Positions 1 to 7,784 are shown, counted from the stretch's first letter. The stretch: DNA of 37,039 bases from an uncultured Erysipelotrichaceae bacterium (GCA_902800945.1 CADCFX010000012.1:1-37039); one strand, 5' to 3'. Numbers and translations are program-made. Notes: a model not told the origin generated them from the letters alone.

Positions 1-465
1 CACTGCTTGAACGATGATATGGTTCCTGAGATAGACCCTTCAACTAAATATAAAGTATATCTTAGTCCATTTATTCCACTAAATATAGATAAACACAACT
101 ACATCTCGACTGTCGACTTAAGACTATTAAGAAGGATAGTAAGAGATAATCGTACTAGAGCTAGAGATGTTGGTAAAAGCATATTAGAATGGAATAGCGT
201 AAGAAGTGGAGAAAAGAAATACATATATCCGTATATTAATAATATAGATTATATATTAAATACTTCGCTAGTTTACGAGGTTGGAGTATTAAAAGTGTTC
301 GTAGAACCATTATTGTATTCAGTTCAAATGGATTCTCCAGCTTATAATGAAGCTCGAAGATTAATAAATAGTTTAAAGATATTCTTTCCTATCCCGTCAG
401 ATTATGTAAATGACGATTCGATATTGAGAGAATTTATTGGCAAAAGTGCCTATAATAGTGTATAG
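1..465 (+). CDS. Nucleoside (uridine-like) kinase, C-terminal fragment
   Basis: This is the 3' end of a gene that begins before the window; the frame is open from base 1 and stops with TAG. The visible ~154 residues match, from memory, the C-terminal part of the uridine kinase/phosphoribulokinase-type nucleoside kinases of Firmicutes that carry a TGS domain at the N-terminus. Diagnostic stretches are DLRLLRRIVRD, the SVRSGEKKYIYPY block (family: SVRRGEEKNIFP), LNTSLVYEVGVLK and the closing SILREFIG. The P-loop would lie upstream, outside the window. The family phosphorylates nucleosides in pyrimidine salvage. The gene ends 15 bases before gap, so the two are probably co-transcribed. I am fairly sure of the family; the exact substrate cannot be read from the fragment. 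Confidence 0.78.
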   Translation, partial: HCLNDDMVPEIDPSTKYKVYLSPFIPLNIDKHNYISTVDLRLLRRIVRDNRTRARDVGKSILEWNSVRSGEKKYIYPYINNIDYILNTSLVYEVGVLKVFVEPLLYSVQMDSPAYNEARRLINSLKIFFPIPSDYVNDDSILREFIGKSAYNSV

Positions 466-480
466 AAATGAGGAGTAAAA

Positions 481-1488
481 ATGATAAGAGTAGCTATTAA
501 TGGATTTGGTCGTATTGGTAGATTAGCATTTCGAGAAATAATACTTGGGAATGATTTTGATATTGTTGCTATAAATGATTTGACCAATGCAGAGGACTTA
601 GCATACTTGTTGAAATACGATACAAACCATCGTTCATTCCATGAAGATAAAATATCTTTTGAAGGAAATGAAATAATAATCAACAACCGTAAAAGAGTAA
701 AAGTATATAGTGAAAAAGATCCAGAAGATCTTCCTTGGCGTGACTTGGATATTGATGTAGTTTTAGAATGTACTGGAGCTTTTACTAGCAAGGAATCTGC
801 CGAAAAACATATAAAAGCCGGAGCCAAGAAAGTTATTATCTCTGCACCTGGTAAAGGCGATATGAAGACAATAGTATATAACGTTAACGATGGAGATCTA
901 GATGGAACTGAGGAAATAATATCAGCTGCGTCTTGTACAACTAATTGCTTGGCTCCAGTTCTAAAAGTATTAGAAGATAACCTGGGGATAAAACGTGGGT
1001 TTATGACAACAGTTCACGCTTATACTAATGATCAAGCAACGCTAGATATTCCTCACAAAAAAGGTATATTATCACGCCGCGGTCGTGCTTGTGCGGCCAA
1101 TATCATTCCAACGTCTACTGGAGCAGCATCTGCAATCGGAAAAGTTATTCCTACTTTAGATGGTAAAATGGATGGTAATGCCCTTAGGGTTCCTGTACCA
1201 GACGGTTCGGTAGTAGATGTAACTTTAGAATTAGAAAAAGAAACATCAGTAGAAGAGATAAACAAACTATTTACCGATAACCAAAATGATACATTGAAAA
1301 TAACTATGGACCCAGTAGTATCAAGCGACGTAATTGGTAAAAAAATCGGTGCCTTAGTAGACGGATTATCTACACAGGTCCTAGAAACTGATGATGGTCA
1401 ATTAGTAAAAGTTCTAGCTTGGTATGATAATGAAATGGGATATACATCTCAAATGATGCGAACAGCAAAAAAACTAATGGAAAAATAA
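481..1488 (+). CDS. gap: Glyceraldehyde-3-phosphate dehydrogenase, type I
   Basis: This 335-residue protein is a full-length glycolytic GAPDH, which oxidises glyceraldehyde 3-phosphate with NAD and phosphate to 1,3-bisphosphoglycerate. The dinucleotide-binding NGFGRIGR is at residues 7-14. The catalytic Cys152 lies in SCTTNCLAP and the catalytic His179 in TTVHAYTNDQ. The STGAA phosphate-site motif, the LRVPVPDGSVVD strand and the terminal WYDNEMGY motif are all intact, so this copy looks fully active. The start ATG follows a GAGGAG ribosome binding site by six bases. It sits directly behind the nucleoside kinase and ends at a strong intrinsic terminator. It is canonical, unlike the phosphoglycerate kinase and mutase homologues downstream. 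Confidence 0.97.
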   Translation: MIRVAINGFGRIGRLAFREIILGNDFDIVAINDLTNAEDLAYLLKYDTNHRSFHEDKISFEGNEIIINNRKRVKVYSEKDPEDLPWRDLDIDVVLECTGAFTSKESAEKHIKAGAKKVIISAPGKGDMKTIVYNVNDGDLDGTEEIISAASCTTNCLAPVLKVLEDNLGIKRGFMTTVHAYTNDQATLDIPHKKGILSRRGRACAANIIPTSTGAASAIGKVIPTLDGKMDGNALRVPVPDGSVVDVTLELEKETSVEEINKLFTDNQNDTLKITMDPVVSSDVIGKKIGALVDGLSTQVLETDDGQLVKVLAWYDNEMGYTSQMMRTAKKLMEK

Positions 1489-1491
1489 AAT

Positions 1492-1513
1492 ACGGTTAAT
1501 ATAACCGTTTTTT
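1492..1513 (+). terminator. Intrinsic terminator after gap
   Basis: A 7-bp perfect stem (ACGGTTA / TAACCGT) with an ATA loop is followed by a run of T. It starts three bases after the gap stop codon and separates gap from the next transcription unit. Confidence 0.85.
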
Positions 1514-1514
1514 A

Positions 1515-1543
1515 TTGACATAAAAAGTAGCACAGAATAAAAT
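1515..1543 (+). promoter_or_regulatory. Sigma-A-type promoter for the two unknown genes
   Basis: A perfect -35 TTGACA (1515-1520), a 17-base spacer and -10 TAAAAT (1538-1543) begin right after the gap terminator. Transcription would start near 1550, about 55 bases before the ATG at 1605. Confidence 0.75.
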
Positions 1544-1604
1544 ATTATCTTAAAAGAAAACGAAATCTTGATAATGCCAAAAAGATAAAGGAATGTGATT
1601 ATTT

Positions 1605-2444
1605 ATGGGAATGTATTCGAGCGATAGCAATGAAACAAGAAAAATGGTTCATCGTCAGAAAAATTGTTACTTGACAAATAGTGAAATAGTGGCAAAAAAT
1701 TTTGCCGAAAGGATAAGAGAAGAAAAGAAGTATCCTGGATTGAGCCTAAAAGAAGTAGAAGAAGCAATGTGTTTAGCAGCGAGATTCATTAGCGGCTGCA
1801 GCAAAGATTATACAAGGGTTGTTAATCCCTTTAATACCGAAGCAATAATAACCGATAAAAACGTAATTGCCGGATTTGGAAGCGGGAATATAGAGGGATT
1901 AGAAAAAGTGTCTGATTGTTATGACCAATATAGGCTGAAAGTTAATGATAAATATTTTGAAATATCATTTCAATTTGCTAAAACAATTAAAGAAACCCAA
2001 GCGTATGGTCCGGTCTTTGATTCTTCCTCGATATTATCTGGCTATAATCGCCTCTGTAGAGATTCCTTTAATATCATAAACTGTCTACAGATAGAATACT
2101 GGCCAATATTTAAGGTAAAAAAAGAGTTTGGTAAAGTTTACTTCTCTGATAGTGAAACAAAAAGAGTTTTACCTGACAAAAGCTATGTAGAATTAACTGC
2201 CGTTAATGACAAAGAAAAAAAGAGTTGGTTTAGAGCAAGAGAAGTATTAGACGAAATAGAGATGGGGAAAATAGTATATAACGAATATATGAGAGAATTA
2301 TCTGGCTGGAGCGTAACGGCCAACGGACTAACTCCTTCGTTTGATGATAACAAAAAATGGTATACGAACGAATCAAATACCGATTTAGGGCCATCATTAA
2401 TAATAAAAAGGAGACCCCCAATAATAGAAGAACATAAGAGTTAA
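1605..2444 (+). CDS. Unrecognised protein, first of a pair between gap and pgk
   Basis: I do not recognise this 279-residue protein. It has no signal peptide, no membrane segment and no obvious catalytic motif, so it is probably cytosolic. The ribosome binding site AAAGGAATGTGAT lies about 12 bases before the chosen ATG; a second in-frame ATG at 1611 is also possible. Its C-terminal third (from about residue 178, VYFSDS, through a charged helix to VYNEYMREL) resembles by eye the ends of both repeats in the 762-residue protein that follows (VLFKDS...EFRLFIEE and VYIIDS...VYEEFIES). The segment around residue 45 (GLSLKEVEEAM) resembles VSIRDVSRFF and ITVGEILDFF there. The gene has its own promoter and lies 26 bases before its neighbour, so the two probably work together. 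Function is unknown. Confidence 0.7.
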   Translation: MGMYSSDSNETRKMVHRQKNCYLTNSEIVAKNFAERIREEKKYPGLSLKEVEEAMCLAARFISGCSKDYTRVVNPFNTEAIITDKNVIAGFGSGNIEGLEKVSDCYDQYRLKVNDKYFEISFQFAKTIKETQAYGPVFDSSSILSGYNRLCRDSFNIINCLQIEYWPIFKVKKEFGKVYFSDSETKRVLPDKSYVELTAVNDKEKKSWFRAREVLDEIEMGKIVYNEYMRELSGWSVTANGLTPSFDDNKKWYTNESNTDLGPSLIIKRRPPIIEEHKS

Positions 2445-2470
2445 ACGAAAAGTAAAAGGATGTGAATACT

Positions 2471-4759
2471 ATGAATTGGAAGGAGTTTCAAAAATTAGCA
2501 GAATATAGGGGAGAAAAAGAAACATATTTTGAAATGTTTTTTATGCATTATCTTTACTACAGTATAGTAGAATGCCACAGTCGAAAAGTTAGTATAAGAG
2601 ATGTAAGCCGCTTTTTTAATAATCTTTATTATAATTTAGCAGAAAAAGAAGCAATGAAATTAGTTTATTATGAATATAAAAACAATGCAGTATGTTCTAG
2701 TAATTCTTTAGAAGAAAATGATGCGGAAATAATACAAATGGTCCAAAGCCTTCGTAAAAAAAGCCTATATGAAAAAATGTTTCACTTAATAGACGGATAT
2801 ATTGTTATAGATGATGGTTTTTCTTATTCGCATAATGGTGCTAAAATTTGGGGAAGAAATTGGAGTACCAGTGATTTAAACATTGCCTTCTATTATAGCG
2901 AAAAAGAACTTTATGATTGGCAAGAACCAAAATGGAGAAATGTAAAAAAACTCATAAGAGACTTGGGGACTAGTTATAATCAATCTCTAATAGAACATTT
3001 ATGCAAATGGCATCTTAATAATCCTAAGTTTTGCCACAATCCTTTTATGACTCCCGAAGCGGAAGGGGTTAAAATAACCCCTAAGAATCTCGAATTAGGC
3101 GAGTATATAGCGGCAAAATACATTTACAGATGCTTCAAAGCTTGGCATAGGTCTAATGAATCTTACTTGAGCAAACTTGTAAGAACGCCAAAGATACTTA
3201 TTAAAGGTGTTGATTATTATCCAAGCGCCATAAAGAAGGAGACTGACAGTTATCGAATTCAAATGATAAAAAAATATCCAGAGCTGGCGAGACGCTTTGC
3301 ATTCCTTATCCAAACAGCTAAAAACGATCAAATAGTTTTTGATTCGTCTTATGAGCCTGTAGAATTCAAACGATTACCATATCGTGACCCAGATGATGAT
3401 GAAGCGTTTAGATTGAGAAGAAAAAATTATATTCTAGATGTAGTCGGGCCCTATCACCAAGATTTTCTGGTTATGAAAAACAATAAGGGGGAGGTTTTGT
3501 TTAAAGACTCCGTAAGTTATAGCATGTCAAACCTAGACAGTTTATCTCCAGAAGAAAGGAAAAGTATATTCGCTGAAAAAGACTATTTGGAAGAGGAATT
3601 GGCAAAAATGAAAAAAGAATCTGCCGAAAAAAAAGAATATCAAAATACCCGACAAAAATATAATGAAGAATTTAGACTATTTATTGAAGAACAAGGGAAA
3701 ACGGCCAACCCGGTAAGGATTGAAGCTCCATTTGAAACTGATAATAATTGGTATATAGAAAGCCAACAAATGAAATATTTTGAAATCATGTTCATGAGCT
3801 ACCTTTACTACAATGTTGTTAATGGTTATAGTAAGACAATAACAGTTGGTGAAATCTTAGACTTCTTCAATATGTCATATGAATACTTAAGTAATAATGA
3901 AAGACCTACTTTTCCATATGAGGCTATTAGTAAATACGCTTTTCATAATTATGGAGCAGAAGGCATAGAGAATGTCCAAAGGATGATAGGAAGATTAGAA
4001 AATAAACCGGGTAGTAATCCTCAGTTCCATCTTTCAAAAGACTATGTCATTATTGGCGAAGAATTCTCCTACCAGCCCCTGAAAGAAGAAGGCGATTCGC
4101 TTCTTGCAAGTCTAGAACCGCATATCAAAGGACTATGCAGCCAAACTTTGCAAAAATATGGCGTTAATAGAAAAAGAATTCCAGATGAAATAAGCAGTAA
4201 TAACATTGAAATCGGGAAGTATTTAGCGGCAAAATTTATAGATGAAGCCGGTCTCGAAGAACTGATTTATGAGTATTATAACATTTCTCATCGTTTTGCT
4301 GTTTTACTTCAAATTAGTGAACCAGGGAGCTGCATTTTTTATAATCAATCAAGCGACGCGAAAAATGAAAAAGCAGTTAAGCTTCTAGCTGCAGAAATGG
4401 AGTTTAGAAAACGATATCTTTTGGCCGGTATAGAAGAAAAACACCATATTGATCCACCAAATTTTATAGCTTATAAAGAAGAAGATGGAAAAGTTTATAT
4501 AATAGATAGCACTGGAAAGAAAATACATGTTAAAGCTACCCCAACAAGGTATGATATGCGAACTTTATTCCCGAACAAAAAAGGCCCAGATTATGTCGAA
4601 AGCAGGATTGAAGAGAATAATATTATTGTCCAAAATGCCATTCGAGCTCAAAAAGTCTATGAAGAGTTTATAGAATCAACTGAATCATTAAAAAGTCGCA
4701 CTCAATCGTTGATATTAAAAATGGATAACAGAGAATACTCTTACACAAAAAGAACGTAA
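2471..4759 (+). CDS. Large unrecognised protein with an internal duplication
   Basis: This protein has 762 residues from the ATG at 2471, chosen because AAAGGATGTGA ends about five bases before it; a GTG nine bases earlier overlaps that site and is less likely. I recognise no known family. It contains two related halves. YFEMFFMHYLYYSIV (from about residue 17) recurs as YFEIMFMSYLYYNVV (about 435), YIVIDDGFSY as YVIIGEEFSY, LGEYIAAKYI as IGKYLAAKFI, RRFAFLIQTA as HRFAVLLQIS, and VLFKDS (about 342) as VYIIDS (about 675). The second copy is shorter by roughly 85 residues. A charged, probably helical linker (about 370-430) joins them. There is no signal peptide or clear membrane segment, so the protein is likely cytosolic. 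It is co-transcribed with the preceding gene, and its stop codon lies inside the arm of a strong terminator. Confidence 0.75.
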   Translation: MNWKEFQKLAEYRGEKETYFEMFFMHYLYYSIVECHSRKVSIRDVSRFFNNLYYNLAEKEAMKLVYYEYKNNAVCSSNSLEENDAEIIQMVQSLRKKSLYEKMFHLIDGYIVIDDGFSYSHNGAKIWGRNWSTSDLNIAFYYSEKELYDWQEPKWRNVKKLIRDLGTSYNQSLIEHLCKWHLNNPKFCHNPFMTPEAEGVKITPKNLELGEYIAAKYIYRCFKAWHRSNESYLSKLVRTPKILIKGVDYYPSAIKKETDSYRIQMIKKYPELARRFAFLIQTAKNDQIVFDSSYEPVEFKRLPYRDPDDDEAFRLRRKNYILDVVGPYHQDFLVMKNNKGEVLFKDSVSYSMSNLDSLSPEERKSIFAEKDYLEEELAKMKKESAEKKEYQNTRQKYNEEFRLFIEEQGKTANPVRIEAPFETDNNWYIESQQMKYFEIMFMSYLYYNVVNGYSKTITVGEILDFFNMSYEYLSNNERPTFPYEAISKYAFHNYGAEGIENVQRMIGRLENKPGSNPQFHLSKDYVIIGEEFSYQPLKEEGDSLLASLEPHIKGLCSQTLQKYGVNRKRIPDEISSNNIEIGKYLAAKFIDEAGLEELIYEYYNISHRFAVLLQISEPGSCIFYNQSSDAKNEKAVKLLAAEMEFRKRYLLAGIEEKHHIDPPNFIAYKEEDGKVYIIDSTGKKIHVKATPTRYDMRTLFPNKKGPDYVESRIEENNIIVQNAIRAQKVYEEFIESTESLKSRTQSLILKMDNREYSYTKRT

Positions 4760-4780
4760 TTAAATAATTATGTTCTTTTT
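4747..4780 (+). terminator. Intrinsic terminator overlapping the end of the 762-aa gene
   Basis: A 15-bp stem (4747-4761 with 4766-4780, one G-T pair) has a four-base AAAT loop and ends in five T. The 5' arm contains the last codons and the stop of the preceding gene. Because the 5' arm begins with five A, it could also terminate transcription on the opposite strand. Confidence 0.85.
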
Positions 4781-4807
4781 GTATACGTAAAGAAAAAACT
4801 ATATTAA

Positions 4808-4836
4808 TTGTTAAAGAAAAGATATTATCATATAAT
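4808..4836 (+). promoter_or_regulatory. Promoter for pgk
   Basis: TTGTTA (4808-4813), a 17-base spacer and a perfect TATAAT (4831-4836). The predicted start near 4843 leaves a leader of only about ten bases, just enough for the GGGTGGT ribosome binding site. A second TATAAT at 4837-4842 is badly spaced for the same -35. Confidence 0.7.
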
Positions 4837-4853
4837 TATAATGGGTGGTAACA

Positions 4854-6053
4854 ATGAAAAAAAGAATACAAGATTTAGATGTAAAGGATAAGAGAGTATT
4901 ACTGAGATGCGACTTTAATGTGCCGATTGAAAACGGTGTAATCAAAGACGATAGTAAAATAGTAGAATCATTAGAAACTATAGAATACTTAGTTGGTAAA
5001 CAGGCAAAGATAATAATTCTTTCTCATTTTGGCAAGGTAAAAACAGAGGAAGATAAAAAGAAAAACTCTTTAGAACCGGTTGCCAAACACTTGCAATCGT
5101 TAGTTTCTTCTAAAGTTATGTTTTCAAGACAGACCAGGAGCCCGCAATTAGCTTTATTAGTAGAGAAAATGAAGCCGGGCGAAATACTTGTCCTTGAGAA
5201 TACAAGATTTGAAGACGTGCCTAATAAATTGGAAAGTAATAATGACATTCAATTGGCTATGTATTGGGCGAGCTTGGCTGATATCTTTTGCTTAGACGCT
5301 TTTGGTTCTTCACATAGGAAGCACGCCTCAACTTATGGTGTGGCTAAACAAATACCAAGTTGCATCGGCTTCCTTGTTCAAAAAGAGGTTACAAACTTAG
5401 ACAAATATGTCTTAAACGCTGAAAAACCATTTACTATTCTAATGGGTGGAGCCAAAGTAGAAGATAAAGTTGGTCTTATCGAATCTTTACTTCCGAAATG
5501 TGATCATTTGCTTCTTACCGGAGGAATTGCCAATTCTTGCCTCTACACATTAGAATATATGGTTGGGGAGTCGTTGAAAACTGAGGACGAAGCAATATTA
5601 GACAGATTAAAACAACTACTGGTTAAATACCAAGAAAAGATCATGCTTCCTTTAGATGTAATTGTTGGTAAATCATCTGATAACAACTATGTTAAGCACG
5701 TAAAAGTGGATGAAGTTCAAGCGGAACATAGTATCCTTGATATCGGAATGGATACTGTGCATGCATATGAAAAAATACTTAATGATTCGGCAACGATTTT
5801 TGTAAACGGAACAGCTGGTAAATATGAAGATAAAAAGTTCGCCACAGGCACTAGAGAATTACTAGAAATAATAGCCAATAATTCTTCTGTTAAAGTAGCT
5901 GGCGGCGGCGACGGTGTAAGTGCTGTTAAATACTTTCATTTCGAAGATAAATTTACATATTTATCAACTGGTGGCGGAGCAACGCTAGAATATATAATAA
6001 ATGGTGGTCTACCAGCTATAGATAATATAGAAGATGATATAGAAGAACAATAA
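4854..6053 (+). CDS. pgk: Phosphoglycerate kinase, divergent
   Basis: This protein has 399 residues from the ATG at 4854, which has GGGTGGT placed five bases before it; an in-frame GTG at 4845 overlaps that site. PGK transfers a phosphate from 1,3-bisphosphoglycerate to ADP. The length and fold order are normal: DFNVP (20-24), SHFG (57-60), ENTRF (115-119), HRKHAS (154-159), GGAKVEDK (198-205), a C-terminal GGGD (350-353) and STGGGA (371-376). Several usually invariant positions differ. The Arg of the DxRI motif is Lys35, the Arg of SHLGRP is Lys61, NGPxGxxE reads NGTAGKYE (318-325), and the Ser/Thr after GGGD is Gly354. The arginines concerned belong to the basic patch that binds phosphoglycerate. 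It may be an active but divergent enzyme or a paralogue with another role. The Spo0A-like gene follows 35 bases later. Confidence 0.88.
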   Translation: MKKRIQDLDVKDKRVLLRCDFNVPIENGVIKDDSKIVESLETIEYLVGKQAKIIILSHFGKVKTEEDKKKNSLEPVAKHLQSLVSSKVMFSRQTRSPQLALLVEKMKPGEILVLENTRFEDVPNKLESNNDIQLAMYWASLADIFCLDAFGSSHRKHASTYGVAKQIPSCIGFLVQKEVTNLDKYVLNAEKPFTILMGGAKVEDKVGLIESLLPKCDHLLLTGGIANSCLYTLEYMVGESLKTEDEAILDRLKQLLVKYQEKIMLPLDVIVGKSSDNNYVKHVKVDEVQAEHSILDIGMDTVHAYEKILNDSATIFVNGTAGKYEDKKFATGTRELLEIIANNSSVKVAGGGDGVSAVKYFHFEDKFTYLSTGGGATLEYIINGGLPAIDNIEDDIEEQ

Positions 6054-6064
6054 TAACCTTCTCA

Positions 6065-6090
6065 ATCTCTAATGAAAGGATATTAGAGAT
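6065..6090 (+). promoter_or_regulatory. Hairpin enclosing the ribosome binding site of the Spo0A-like gene
   Basis: A perfect 9-bp inverted repeat (ATCTCTAAT 6065-6073, ATTAGAGAT 6082-6090) has an 8-base loop GAAAGGAT that carries the Shine-Dalgarno sequence. The 3' arm includes the first two bases of the ATG start codon. A second hairpin (TAATCTC 6102-6108, GAGATTA 6114-6120) lies just inside the coding region. Its arms can also pair with the first set, giving mutually exclusive folds. It could control translation, or as DNA be an operator. Neither role is proven. Confidence 0.5.
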
Positions 6091-6787
6091 GAATATATTA
6101 TTAATCTCCAAAAGAGATTATCTTAATTTAAACAATTATAAAGTAATAAAATGTATAGATTACGACGAAATTATCAAAAAATTGAAAGAAAAATATGATG
6201 CCATAATCATAGATGGAAGGGTAGGAATAAATACACTTCAATTGTTAGAAAATTATCCTAACCCATCTGATTTAAATAAAACTATAATAATAGATAATAA
6301 TTATTATTGCTATAATCTAATAAATAACCCGTATCAGCTGTTTGCAATAATAGGAGGTAATAACATAAAATACATAGATTATTATCTTTCGGAAATAGAG
6401 AAAAGAAATGTTTTATATAATATAGATAAAGCTAATATTTACGAGGAAATATCTAACATATTAAAAAAATTAGGAATATCCCCTGATAAAGATGGATTTC
6501 ACTATTTGCGAAGGGCTATTTATGAGTGTTATATAAATCCAACTGCGCAAAAGAATTATACAGAGTTATATATGATACTAGAAAACACTTTTTCCACAAC
6601 TAGAAAAGATGTTGAAAGGAGTATTAGATACTCGATTTCAGTCGGCTTTGGTAAATCAGATTATGAGTATTCCGAAAAATTGTTTTCTAATATTCTAGAC
6701 CTAGAAAGGGCTTATCCCAAAAATAGCGAGTTTATTGCTGTAGTATTAGAAGAATTATTTAGAATGCATCATAAAACCATATATTAA
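6089..6787 (+). CDS. Spo0A-like DNA-binding protein with degenerate receiver
   Basis: This 232-residue protein has two parts. The C-terminal half (about 118-230) matches the Spo0A C-terminal DNA-binding domain family by recall: LGISPDKDGFHYLRRAI corresponds to the Spo0A segment IGVPAHIKGYxYLREAI, TRKDVERSIRYSI (about 170-182) to the SRVERAIRHAI recognition helix, and YPKNSEFIAVVLEELF to the KPTNSEFIAMVADKL ending. The N-terminal ~115 residues follow the shape of a receiver domain (NILLIS at the first strand, AIIIDGRVG near residue 42). However, the acidic pair after strand 1 is replaced by SKR, so normal Asp phosphorylation is doubtful. It is therefore likely a transcription factor that binds DNA without, or with altered, phosphorelay input. 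It lies 35 bases behind pgk and has its own structured start region. It ends at a 13-bp hairpin. Confidence 0.75.
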   Translation: MNILLISKRDYLNLNNYKVIKCIDYDEIIKKLKEKYDAIIIDGRVGINTLQLLENYPNPSDLNKTIIIDNNYYCYNLINNPYQLFAIIGGNNIKYIDYYLSEIEKRNVLYNIDKANIYEEISNILKKLGISPDKDGFHYLRRAIYECYINPTAQKNYTELYMILENTFSTTRKDVERSIRYSISVGFGKSDYEYSEKLFSNILDLERAYPKNSEFIAVVLEELFRMHHKTIY

Positions 6788-6820
6788 AGGAATTGCTATC
6801 GTGATTCCTTTAATATTTTA
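6781..6820 (+). terminator. Hairpin after the Spo0A-like gene, weak terminator
   Basis: A perfect 13-bp stem (6781-6793 with 6804-6816) and a 10-base loop overlap the stop codon. Only a short T run follows (TTTT, then A-rich), so termination may be partial. Confidence 0.6.
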
Positions 6821-6866
6821 ATTATTAAAGATATATGATATTATTAAAAAGATAGAGGGTGAAAAA

Positions 6867-7784
6867 ATGAACGGAGATAATAATACTACAAACCCATTCA
6901 ATGATGCGGAAAATAATGTTAATCCAATTGACACTAATTATTCCAATGACATGGATGAAAACTCTTCATTTTCTTATAACACGTCTGATCTTACCAACTT
7001 TGATAATGTAGAACAGTCTGTTGATTATATCAATGGTATGGACCCTCAAGACGAGAAAGAAATAAAAGCCCCAAAGAATAATATCGCCAAGAAAATACCT
7101 ATAATAATACTTATAATTATTCTTATAATAGTATTAATAGTATTGCTAAAAGGACTTATGTCTCCAGAGGAACCACTTGATAACGATCAGGGAACTCAAA
7201 CGGAAGAAACAAGCCCTGAAAATCTAATTGACCAAAGATATTCTATTGAACCAACAAACTTAGCGAACGGAAATATTATGGTGGATATTAACAATAAAAA
7301 CAAAATTAGCATTGATGCAGAGGTTGCCATCGAATTTGTCGACGCCAATGGGCAGACAGTTAAAAATGAAACTACTACTATAAAGAATATTCCACCAAAA
7401 AGTCACTATTATAGTACTATAACGGTTGCTCCTGAGTTGAGAGGGTTACAATATCGTGTGAATTCCATATTATCTGTCAATAAATTTAAAGATTATTATG
7501 TGGATAAAGTAGTAGTTGTTAACAAGACTGAGGAAGAGGAAAATCTTTTGGTGGAACTAAAGAATGATTCGATCTCTACTATAGATACACTCGAAGTTTA
7601 TGCGATATTCTATGATGAAAACAATAAAGTTATAGGTCTTGAGAAAAACTCTGTAAAGAAGGTAGCGGCTGATAATAGTGTATCTATAAAAGTTAACTAT
7701 CCGAAAGATCAAGAGTATAAATCAATTAGTTTTTCCAAATATGAAATAGGAATTAATACGGCATATTCGTATAGAAAGAATTAA
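6867..7784 (+). CDS. Membrane-anchored protein with FxLYD-like domains
   Basis: This protein has 305 residues. The first ~70 are Asn/Asp-rich, low in complexity and presumably cytoplasmic. A single, very Ile-rich membrane segment spans about 78-97 (after NNIAKK). The remaining ~200 residues lie outside and look like two related beta-sandwich units, one around 130-190 (SIDAEVAIEFVDANGQTV...IPPKSHYYSTI) and one around 225-300 (LEVYAIFYDENNKVI...VAADNSVSIKV). The 'yDeNnkvig' pattern, followed by an evenly spaced hydrophobic strand, is typical of FxLYD-type domains. The role is unknown; the family is usually surface or envelope-associated. The start ATG follows GAGGGTGA. No clear promoter was found, so it may depend on readthrough of the weak terminator before it. 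A terminator follows at once. Confidence 0.6.
   Translation: MNGDNNTTNPFNDAENNVNPIDTNYSNDMDENSSFSYNTSDLTNFDNVEQSVDYINGMDPQDEKEIKAPKNNIAKKIPIIILIIILIIVLIVLLKGLMSPEEPLDNDQGTQTEETSPENLIDQRYSIEPTNLANGNIMVDINNKNKISIDAEVAIEFVDANGQTVKNETTTIKNIPPKSHYYSTITVAPELRGLQYRVNSILSVNKFKDYYVDKVVVVNKTEEEENLLVELKNDSISTIDTLEVYAIFYDENNKVIGLEKNSVKKVAADNSVSIKVNYPKDQEYKSISFSKYEIGINTAYSYRKN

Noticed and set aside
4590..4602. TGTCGAA, a Spo0A-box-like heptamer (also near 25068 and 27905)
   Set aside because: All copies lie within coding sequence, far from promoters, and a 7-mer is expected by chance.
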